64,000 bases of DNA from positions 434,001-498,000 of the forward strand of contig NZ_JAGSOA010000001.1 of assembly GCF_019754935.1 (NCBI RefSeq), read 5' to 3'. The stretch is from Corynebacterium parakroppenstedtii. Its GTDB lineage: Bacteria > Actinomycetota > Actinomycetes > Mycobacteriales > Mycobacteriaceae. The notes beneath the pieces are model-generated. The model was given only the letters and a program-made list of their open reading frames with translations, did not search any database and was not told where the DNA came from. Numbering within the stretch: the first letter of the stretch is position 1; each line of letters opens with the position of its first letter. The translations under genes and the position numbers were made by a program. Shown here in pieces: positions 57,896-64,000 of the stretch.

Positions 57896-58606
57896 ATGCC
57901 TATGCCGCTTCCATCGTCCGTGCCGAGTCACTTTGATCCCGCCTCTATGCTCAGCTTCGATCTGGAGACCACTGGGACCAACCCTCTACAGGCGAGAATT
58001 GTGACGTCGGCCCTCGTCTCCATCCACGGTGGATCGGCTAACTCCACAGAATTACTCGCCGACCCTGGTATTGAGATTCCCGAGTCGGCATCAAAAATCC
58101 ATGGGATCTCGACGGAGTACGCGAAGGAGCATGGTGAACCTCATGACGAAGTCCTCCACAAGACCATTCGTGCGATTTACGACGGATGGGAGCGCGGACA
58201 AACGCTCATTGTCTTCAACGCTGCCTATGACCTCACGATTTTGCGGCACCTAGAGCCGTCATTTGTCTGCAGCGGATTAGTGTTCGACCCCCTCGTGATG
58301 GATCGGGCGTTGGAGCCACAGCGGAAAGGCGCGCGTAAGTTGGGGACCTTGGTGAAGCGCTATGGGATTCAGTTGGACAATGCCCACAATGCCAGCGCGG
58401 ATGCCCTCGCGGCTGCTCGAGTGGCGTGGAAAATGGCGCGGATGTGGCCTGACCTGGTCAAGAAAACGTGCGATGAGCTGATGGAATTCCAGGCGGTCTC
58501 TTACTTCGACTACCAATCGCATCTGCGTGACTATTTCGCGTCCCAAGGCCGAGAGATGACAGATTTCTCCACCGCGTGGCCAATGCGGGATGGTTCGCAC
58601 ATGTGA
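57896..58606 (+). CDS. DnaQ-like DEDDh exonuclease, second copy
   Basis: This 236-residue protein has MLSFDLETTGTNPLQARIVT (exo I, D-x-E), VFNAAYDLTILRHLEPSFVC (exo II, N-x3-D) and QLDNAHNASADALAAARVAW (exo III, H-x4-D), the full acidic set of 3'-5' exonucleases. It is a stand-alone nuclease of the epsilon type and quite different in sequence from the one at 20.0 kb. A related gene is found near ligA in other actinobacteria. The ATG at 57896 has no ribosome-binding site; a TAATCT nearby could be a -10 box and the message leaderless. Divergent from ligA. Confidence 0.85.
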   Translation: MPMPLPSSVPSHFDPASMLSFDLETTGTNPLQARIVTSALVSIHGGSANSTELLADPGIEIPESASKIHGISTEYAKEHGEPHDEVLHKTIRAIYDGWERGQTLIVFNAAYDLTILRHLEPSFVCSGLVFDPLVMDRALEPQRKGARKLGTLVKRYGIQLDNAHNASADALAAARVAWKMARMWPDLVKKTCDELMEFQAVSYFDYQSHLRDYFASQGREMTDFSTAWPMRDGSHM

Positions 58607-58681
58607 CCCGCATAAACCAGTAGGGCTGCTACACAATGATGGGGGTTCTTCTTCCCCGCTACTTTCACTCACCACAATTAA

Positions 58682-58696
58682 AGGTTAGGATAGCCT
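58682..58696 (+). promoter_or_regulatory. Candidate DtxR iron box overlapping the ribosome-binding site of the TetR gene
   Basis: AGGTTA-GGA-TAGCCT matches the core AGGTTA-GSC-TAACCT of DtxR operators at 6 of 6 and 5 of 6 half-site positions with the right three-base spacing. It ends one base before the ATG at 58698 and includes the AGGATAG used as Shine-Dalgarno. Repressor binding here would block transcription or be read as coincidence of a Shine-Dalgarno; footprinting is needed to tell. Confidence 0.5.
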
Positions 58697-58697
58697 C

Positions 58698-59483
58698 ATG
58701 CCAAGGATTTCAGCGAAGTCAGTGATTGAACACCGGCGTCAAACGTCCGAGAAAATCCTCGATGCCGTCGAAGAAATCCTCGAAGAATCCCAAACCGACC
58801 AGAACGCAGCCCCGCTAACTGTCGGGACTGTTGCTAAGCGCCTCGGTATGGGCAGGTCAAGCCTCTACCGGTATCACAACAATGTCGACGACATGATCGA
58901 GGCCGTCGTCGTTCGGGATTTCCCCCGGCGCGCCCAGGTCATCACCGACCAAATGGACGATGCACCAGGGCCGCTCGACGCTATCGAGGCCTACGCCCGC
59001 GCTAGCTTCCGCGAAGCCCGCGAGTCTCGACACTCGTGGCGATCAGCCCTTTCGCGGGTCCACCTTGACGACGACGCACGAGCAAGAATCGGACGTCTGC
59101 ACGCCAAATTGACCCAGGCCTTAGCGCGTGAGGTCGATAAACTGCCCGACATTCCGGCGGAATTGAAGCCGGAACTGATCTCGAGTATCCAGTCGCTTAT
59201 TAACGCTGGGGTCACCGCGATGGGTGGTCCCATGAATGGTCACGGTGGAACCAAAGGGCCGCACGGTCGCGAAGTCACCTCAGGTTCCGCTGGTGAGGAT
59301 AGTGCCGAGTCCGGGCACGATTCTGTCCCCGTGATGCAGCACCACACCGCGGTGGAAACCGAGAACACCCGCGCGGTAGAACCGCTGGATAACACCGAAG
59401 TGGAAGATTGGTACGTGACAGCTATCCAGGCTGTGATTACTGCTGCACAGAGTTCTGTGCAGCGGCCGACGCAATCCAAGTAA
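58698..59483 (+). CDS. TetR-family transcriptional regulator
   Basis: A 261-residue regulator. The N-terminal helix-turn-helix is RRQTSEKILDAVEEILEESQ, then VGTVAKRLGMGRSSLYRYHN, which has the TetR recognition helix (LYRYHNN in place of the usual LYYHF). The C-terminal ligand domain is all-helical to ~170. A Gly/His/Ser/Thr-rich linker (GGPMNGHGGTKGPHGREVTS) at ~172-215 and a final helix are unusual insertions. ATG at 58698 with AGGATAG upstream. It may be controlled by iron through the overlapping DtxR-like site. No obvious target gene is adjacent; the convergent neighbour is the MetE-like gene. Confidence 0.83.
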   Translation: MPRISAKSVIEHRRQTSEKILDAVEEILEESQTDQNAAPLTVGTVAKRLGMGRSSLYRYHNNVDDMIEAVVVRDFPRRAQVITDQMDDAPGPLDAIEAYARASFREARESRHSWRSALSRVHLDDDARARIGRLHAKLTQALAREVDKLPDIPAELKPELISSIQSLINAGVTAMGGPMNGHGGTKGPHGREVTSGSAGEDSAESGHDSVPVMQHHTAVETENTRAVEPLDNTEVEDWYVTAIQAVITAAQSSVQRPTQSK

Positions 59484-59544
59484 ACCCGGGGCCGACGGAG
59501 TGCCCGCGCCGATGTGGCGGTCGCACCTACAGCAGATGCTAGGA

Positions 59545-60738
59545 CTATAGATCTCCGCTATCGCGGCGGAGAATATCCCGCACATCGTCAGCTAACCGCA
59601 GCGATTCCGCAGTGGACTGCTCCCTCCCACGTCGGCCATGTCCTTCAACAACGCTCACCCGCTCCCCCATGAGAGTCGGGTCAATCCCCGTCGCTTTCCA
59701 CACGCGGGCGATGCGCACGGCCCGATCACGGGCGGGATCCTCACTCGCGTACGCGGTTGTCACGATGGCCTGGTCGCGATAACGCTCACCAGCGTCAGCG
59801 TCAACGTCAGCACCGATTCCCGCTGCGCCCGGCGTGGCCCCAGCGTCATCATCCGCGCCTGTATTGCCCGCCACGCCGATCACCATCGACCGACCATCCG
59901 CGTCGATAAACTCACCTACTCGGTCGAGCATATGATGCGTCGACGACCCATTCGCCGCAGCGCGTTCCAGTTCATCCAACCCGATTAGCGGCATTGCCCA
60001 CTCTGGCATCTCGAGATCGTCCGGCAGCGACGCCACACAGGACATCACAACACCAGCAACAAGCCCCTGCGAGGCGTCATCGGTAATAACCCCTCCCAGC
60101 TCGTCGAACACGCCATTGATGGTCCTGTCCCACTCGGTGCTCAGAACATCGTTGTGGACGGGAGGAATAATGTCCCAATCAGTGGTCCCAGCGATACGTC
60201 CCCGGACGAGCGTGCCCACATAGGGCTCCTCAATGTGCAGGACAATGCGCTTGCCAAACCGGCGGTGAATCTCCGAAAGATACTCGGCGACGCCACCGCT
60301 CCACTCGTCGTGAAAACCGCGGACCGCCGACCTATCCGACACGATACGGTGGCCATCCGATAATTCCGTCGCGACGGCCAGCGACCACGGGCCCATCACC
60401 TGGACCTTCATCTCCTGGCTAGAGAACGCGGAACCCCCTTCCCACGCTTCCTCATACACATCGATATCGCGATGGATCTCATCGTTGCGGCGGCGGGAGG
60501 CCACCGTCGGCCCCGACATTTGCCACGATCGTGGCCCCTGAACATAGGAGGACGACAACAACGACAACGTCGATCCCGACAATGACGACCCCACACCGCG
60601 GTTAATCAACTGAGGGATGAACGGTAGCGCGGCCTCCCCTGCAATGATGCGAGCTGCCTCGCGAGGATCGCGAGTCTCCAGGGCTCCCCACCCCGACGCC
60701 CACGCCGCGCCGGCCGAATTCTGGTTCATGGCCAGCAT
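59545..60738 (-). CDS. MetE-like (cobalamin-independent methionine synthase fold) protein
   Basis: A 397-residue protein related to conserved mycobacterial proteins found between ligA and mnmA. GWGALETRDPREAARIIAGE then ALPFIPQLINRGVGSSLSGS gives the start of the MetE/UROD-like barrel. MKVQVMGPWSLAVATELSDG and GKRIVLHIEEPYVGTLVRGR are the barrel strands of methionine synthase-like enzymes. It is only about half the length of MetE, with zinc ligands not clearly placed, and has an Ala/Asp/Gly-rich insertion (GADDDAGATPGAAGIGADVD). Whether it has methyltransferase activity is unknown. The ATG at 60738 begins one base after the mnmA stop, so translation is probably coupled; another ATG at 60729 is possible. 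Confidence 0.72.
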   Translation of the reverse strand: MLAMNQNSAGAAWASGWGALETRDPREAARIIAGEAALPFIPQLINRGVGSSLSGSTLSLLSSSYVQGPRSWQMSGPTVASRRRNDEIHRDIDVYEEAWEGGSAFSSQEMKVQVMGPWSLAVATELSDGHRIVSDRSAVRGFHDEWSGGVAEYLSEIHRRFGKRIVLHIEEPYVGTLVRGRIAGTTDWDIIPPVHNDVLSTEWDRTINGVFDELGGVITDDASQGLVAGVVMSCVASLPDDLEMPEWAMPLIGLDELERAAANGSSTHHMLDRVGEFIDADGRSMVIGVAGNTGADDDAGATPGAAGIGADVDADAGERYRDQAIVTTAYASEDPARDRAVRIARVWKATGIDPTLMGERVSVVEGHGRRGREQSTAESLRLADDVRDILRRDSGDL

Positions 60739-60739
60739 A

Positions 60740-61858
60740 TTAGCTGTTTGAGGACGCGCCCGCGGTGGTTGGTTGCAGCTTAGAGACCGACACCGTGTCA
60801 CAAATCGTCCCCGAGCCCAACACAATGTCGCCGTCCGGATCGGGTCGGTAAATCACCGCAGCTTGACCACGCGCAACACCAGTCAGCGGAGAATGAAGAT
60901 CAATCGTTGCCACACCGTCGTCAATAGTGACCGTGGCATCGACAACACCGCCATGGGCACGAACCTGGACCTGGCACTCCTGCGTCGATCCTTCATGCTC
61001 ATCGAGGCGAATGAGACGATCGGCATACAACCGTCCAACGCGAAGATCATCGCGTGTGCCGACGGTGACAGTTCCGGTGTCAGCATCAATATCGGTGACA
61101 TACCTGGGTTTTCCGTCGGGCGCTGGACCAGGTAGGCCGAGGCCCTTGCGCTGCCCGATGGTGAAACCGTAGATGCCGTCGTGATGGCCGATCACGTTGC
61201 CATCCTGGTCTTTCAGGTCACCCGACCGGACACCGATGTGGTTGCCCAAGAATGCCTTCGTATTCCCATCCGGGATGAAGCAAATGTCATGGCTATCGGG
61301 CTTCGACGCCGTCACGAGTCCAGCCGCCTCCGCCTCTTTGCGGATATCAGGCTTGCGGGTGTCTCCCAGAGGAAATAAACAATGGGCCAGCTGCTCATCG
61401 TTCAAGACGCCCAGGACATACGACTGGTCTTTCTTATCATCGATTGCCCGACGGAGTTCGCCGTCCTTCAACCGCGCATAATGGCCCGTCGCCACGGCAT
61501 CAAACCCCAGCGCGATACCGCGGTCGAGCAGCGCCTGGAACTTGATCTTCTCATTACACCGCAGGCAAGGGTTGGGCGTCTCCCCCATCTCATACGAATT
61601 AATAAAAGGATCGACGACGTCCTCGCGGAATCGATCGGAGAAGTCCCAGACGTAGAAAGGGATTCCCAACGCGTCGGCAACACGGCGAGCATCGCCGGAG
61701 TCTTCCAGCGAACAGCACCCGCGCGAACCGACGCGCAACGTCGTCGGCGTCGAGGCTAGTGCTAAATGAACGCCGATGACCTCATGCCCCTCGGCGACCA
61801 ATCGCGCAGCGGCAACGGATGAATCAACACCGCCACTCATTGCTGCCATTACACGCAT
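60740..61858 (-). CDS. mnmA: tRNA-specific 2-thiouridylase
   Basis: A 372-residue enzyme. [20 protein letters not shown] is the PP-loop ATP pyrophosphatase motif. [20 protein letters not shown] holds the first catalytic Cys, ATGHYARL follows, and [20 protein letters not shown] holds the second. The C-terminal beta-barrel ([20 protein letters not shown]) is complete. It transfers sulfur from IscS to uridine 34 of tRNA-Lys, -Glu and -Gln. ATG at 61858 follows GGGA. It lies 72 bases after iscS on the same strand, an operon with its sulfur donor, and is followed immediately by the MetE-like gene. Confidence 0.95.
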   Translation of the reverse strand: MRVMAAMSGGVDSSVAAARLVAEGHEVIGVHLALASTPTTLRVGSRGCCSLEDSGDARRVADALGIPFYVWDFSDRFREDVVDPFINSYEMGETPNPCLRCNEKIKFQALLDRGIALGFDAVATGHYARLKDGELRRAIDDKKDQSYVLGVLNDEQLAHCLFPLGDTRKPDIRKEAEAAGLVTASKPDSHDICFIPDGNTKAFLGNHIGVRSGDLKDQDGNVIGHHDGIYGFTIGQRKGLGLPGPAPDGKPRYVTDIDADTGTVTVGTRDDLRVGRLYADRLIRLDEHEGSTQECQVQVRAHGGVVDATVTIDDGVATIDLHSPLTGVARGQAAVIYRPDPDGDIVLGSGTICDTVSVSKLQPTTAGASSNS

Positions 61859-61930
61859 GACAATCCCATCTGTTGAATACGAAACTAAGCCACACACTTT
61901 AGGTAGTTGTGCTCACCGGGACAACCCTGC

Positions 61931-63109
61931 TTATGCCATCCCGGCAGCACGCGCCTGTTCGACGATCTTCGGGAGGACCGCTTCCAGAGCGGCAACATCC
62001 TTCTCCGACGTCGTCCGACCCAAGGTAAACCGTAGCGTTCCGCGGGCGGCGACGGACTCCACTCCAATCGCCATGACCACATGGCTCACCCGATTCACGC
62101 CAGCCGCACACGCCGACCCGGTCGACGCGTCGAAGCCCGCTTGGTCCAACAACATAATGAGGCTGTCGCCTTCCGCGCCCGGAAAACTCACGTGAACGTG
62201 TCCCGGCAGTGCTGGCTCCGCGGTATGAATTAACGAATCCGGAATTTCTCGGCTAATAAAGGACAAGAGGCGGTCCCTAAGGCCGGAAAGCCGAGCGCGT
62301 TCGGCCTCCATCTCGTGGCAGGCCTCTGACAGGGCGGCAGCGGTCCCCACCGCACCGGCAACATTTAGCGTTCCTGGGCGAATGGACCTTTCCTGCCCGC
62401 CACCACGCAGAATCTTATGAAGATTCGTCGCGCGCCCGCACAACAACAGGCCCGTCGATCGCGGACCACCAAATTTGTGTGCCGACGCTGCAATCGTCGT
62501 TGCACCCGACGAATGGAAATCCACGGGAACGTGGCCAACGGCCTGCACGGCATCAGCATGCCACGGGACGTTGTGCTCTGCGGCCAGCGATGCAATCTCA
62601 TCAACCGGTTGCAGCGCGCCGGTTTCATTGTTCGCCCACTGGAGAGCCATGAGCGCAGCTGGGCCGTCGGTAAGAACGTCGGCAAGAAAATCGGTGCGAT
62701 AATGGCCGCTGGAATCGACCGGCACCTCGATAACATCAGCTTCCGGCCCCGGCGAGGACGGATCTGTGCCCGACGCTTTGGCCGGTTCTAACACGGCGGG
62801 GTGTTCCACCGATCCGACGATGACGCGGTGTGGCGACGACTTTTCTTGGGCACGTTCGGCATAAAGCCCCTGCACAGCGAGGTTATCGGCCTCTGTTCCG
62901 GATGCCGTGAAAATGACCTCGATCGGCTCGGCACCGAGCAAACGCGCGATGGTTTCGCGGGCTTCTTCCACAGCTTTGCGTGCATCACGCCCTGACGCGT
63001 ACTGGCCCCCGGGGTTCAACAGATCCCACGAGTCCATGATGGCGTCTTTGGCAACCTGCCTGAGAGGACTTGTTGCGGCATGATCCATAAAAAAACGAGC
63101 TGTAGTCAC
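61931..63109 (-). CDS. iscS: Cysteine desulfurase (NifS/IscS-type)
   Basis: A 392-residue PLP enzyme. FFMDHAATSPLRQVAKDAIM is the N-terminal strand. VIFTASGTEADNLAVQGLY, NNETGALQPVDEIASLA, HADAVQAVGHVPVDFHS and TIAASAHKFGGPRSTGLLLC (PLP Lys in HKFGGP) follow. DASTGSACAAGVNRVSHVVM contains the catalytic Cys in the SGSAC-type loop. It removes sulfur from cysteine for MnmA and Fe-S work. The start is awkward: GTG at 63109 gives the standard N-terminus but lies within the etfA terminator stem, with no spaced Shine-Dalgarno. An ATG at 63088 would lose seven residues. A leaderless message is likely. Upstream of mnmA. Confidence 0.94.
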   Translation of the reverse strand: MTTARFFMDHAATSPLRQVAKDAIMDSWDLLNPGGQYASGRDARKAVEEARETIARLLGAEPIEVIFTASGTEADNLAVQGLYAERAQEKSSPHRVIVGSVEHPAVLEPAKASGTDPSSPGPEADVIEVPVDSSGHYRTDFLADVLTDGPAALMALQWANNETGALQPVDEIASLAAEHNVPWHADAVQAVGHVPVDFHSSGATTIAASAHKFGGPRSTGLLLCGRATNLHKILRGGGQERSIRPGTLNVAGAVGTAAALSEACHEMEAERARLSGLRDRLLSFISREIPDSLIHTAEPALPGHVHVSFPGAEGDSLIMLLDQAGFDASTGSACAAGVNRVSHVVMAIGVESVAARGTLRFTLGRTTSEKDVAALEAVLPKIVEQARAAGMA

Positions 63110-63132
63110 CCTTCGAAGGGTAATACAGCTCG
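63088..63132 (-). terminator. Strong intrinsic terminator of etfA, overlapping the iscS start
   Basis: On the minus strand CGAGCTGTA (63124-63132) pairs with TACAGCTCG (63096-63104), and the perfect palindrome ACCCTTCGAAGGGT (63108-63121) forms the upper stem. TTTTTTT follows directly. The stem and T run cover the GTG and the first seven codons of iscS. Confidence 0.85.
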
Positions 63133-63178
63133 TTCAAGCCTTCATCTAGTGCTCACGCGCCGTGCGGTGCTGAGTTAT

Positions 63179-64000
63179 CTAGTGGCTTTTAATGGCCTCG
63201 GTAGCCTGGGGAGCTACGTCGAACAGGTCACCGACGATACCGAAGTCGGCGATCTCGAAGATGGCTGCTTCCTCATCCTTGTTGACCGCAACGATGGTCT
63301 TGGACGTCTGCATACCTGCTTTGTGCTGGATAGCACCTGAAATACCGAGCGCGACATAGAGGTCTGGCGACACTGTCTTACCCGTTTGTCCCACCTGGAA
63401 CTTGCCTGGGTAGTAGTCAGAGTCGACGGCGGCACGGGAGGCACCCACTGCAGCGCCGAGGGCATCGGCTAGGGGCTCGATAACGTCGGCGAACCCGTCG
63501 GCGGATCCGACGCCGCGGCCACCAGAGACCACGATCTTCGCTTCGGTGAGCTCGGGGCGGTCGCCAGCCTCTGCCGGTGAGAAGGAGGTGACCTTCACGG
63601 CAACTGGGCCGGGCTCAGGCATCTCGACGGGCTCAATATTTCCTGCGGCCGCCTGAGGCTCGGGATCGACCGAACCGGGACGGAGAAGGAAGATCGGGGA
63701 AGATCCTCCGACGGAGAGCTCGACGGTGTAATCGCCACCGAAAATAGAGCTGGCTGCGGTGTGATCAGCGTTAATCTCGGTCACATCACAGAGAACGCCG
63801 GATGCTACGCGGGCACCGACGCGCCCTCCGATCTCTTTGCCCGTCGCGGAGGACGAAATGATGACGGGCACTTCGAGGCCCGCTGCCAGGGCTGACAATG
63901 CGTCTACAGAAGGCGTGACCAAGTAGTTAGCAGCGTAATCGTTTTCTGCTGCGTAAATCGTTTCCGCACCTGCAGCGGCTAAGTCGTCCTTCAAGGCTTC
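63179..64000 (-). CDS. etfA: Electron transfer flavoprotein alpha subunit, C-terminal part (runs off the window)
   Basis: The last ~273 codons of ETF-alpha. The N-terminal domain end (ALAAGLEVPVIISSSATGKE, RVGARVASGVLCDVTEINAD) is followed by the FAD domain with VSGGRGVGSADGFADVIEPL, LGAAVGASRAAVDSDYYPGK, KFQVGQTGKTVSPDLYVALG, GISGAIQHKAGMQTSKTIVA and VNKDEEAAIFEIADFGIVGD, the complete AMP/FAD-binding signature. With EtfB it carries electrons from acyl-CoA and related dehydrogenases. The frame is open to the window edge, so the first ~45 residues are missing. It is upstream of iscS, separated by 69 bases and a strong terminator. The order etfA, iscS, mnmA is like Mycobacterium. Confidence 0.95.
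   Translation of the reverse strand, partial: EALKDDLAAAGAETIYAAENDYAANYLVTPSVDALSALAAGLEVPVIISSSATGKEIGGRVGARVASGVLCDVTEINADHTAASSIFGGDYTVELSVGGSSPIFLLRPGSVDPEPQAAAGNIEPVEMPEPGPVAVKVTSFSPAEAGDRPELTEAKIVVSGGRGVGSADGFADVIEPLADALGAAVGASRAAVDSDYYPGKFQVGQTGKTVSPDLYVALGISGAIQHKAGMQTSKTIVAVNKDEEAAIFEIADFGIVGDLFDVAPQATEAIKSH

Overview
The window looks like a chromosomal segment of a Corynebacterium (Actinomycetota). Three syntenic blocks support this. The first is an ilvD / PH-domain protein / MscCG-type channel block divergent from ilvB-ilvN-ilvC-serA-leuB, an order I recall from C. glutamicum. The second is a gatC-gatA / pfkA / ACT-protein / ilvA / ligA block. The third is a MetE-like / mnmA / iscS / etfA block. 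The last two resemble the Rv3009c-Rv3029c neighbourhood of Mycobacterium. Base composition looks moderate rather than very GC-rich. A lipophilic skin species such as the C. kroppenstedtii group is possible, but the sequence alone cannot fix the species.

Layout. 1-4.7 kb: partial Nramp Mn transporter, lipid kinase, YkvI-family membrane protein, sigma-70 region 4 regulator. 4.7-8.2 kb: iron-uptake operon (siderophore-interacting flavoprotein broken by a G7 frameshift, a Lys/Ala-repeat membrane protein, a binding lipoprotein). 8.4-12.6 kb: creatine-use locus (monomeric sarcosine oxidase divergent from an MHS transporter and creatinase). 12.7-15.9 kb: accessory stretch of small, partly broken genes ending at a tRNA-Gln/tRNA-Glu pair. 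16.2-25 kb: gltX, isochorismate synthase, FAH-family hydrolase, two-gene exonuclease/CBS-DUF294 operon, MFS transporter, acetyltransferase. 25-38 kb: leuB, COG0523 GTPase, serA, ilvC, ilvN, ilvB with a leader-peptide attenuator; divergently mscCG, PH protein, ilvD. 38-45.6 kb: DoxX-like protein and three further YkvI paralogues interleaved with gatB. 45.7-64 kb: gamma-glutamyltransferase, pfkA, drug exporter, NUDIX, gatA, gatC, ACT protein, ilvA, ligA, exonuclease, TetR regulator, MetE-like protein, mnmA, iscS, partial etfA.

How the genes fit together. IlvA, IlvBN, IlvC, IlvD, LeuB and SerA cover most of branched-chain amino acid and serine synthesis. The ilvB leader contains clustered Ile/Leu/Val codons followed by a terminator, so it is probably attenuated. 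GltX, tRNA-Gln and GatCAB together suggest Gln-tRNA is made by transamidation. IscS and MnmA form the tRNA thiolation pair. Creatine imported by the MHS transporter would give sarcosine and urea, then glycine, formaldehyde and peroxide.

Most unusual points: the creatine locus; four YkvI paralogues, three of them sharing a soluble tail motif; a Shine-Dalgarno-sequestering hairpin before one of them; three overlapping small genes each carrying one indel; the frameshifted, apparently membrane-tethered siderophore-interacting protein; an iron box overlapping the ribosome-binding site of a TetR gene; and an iscS start codon lying inside the etfA terminator.
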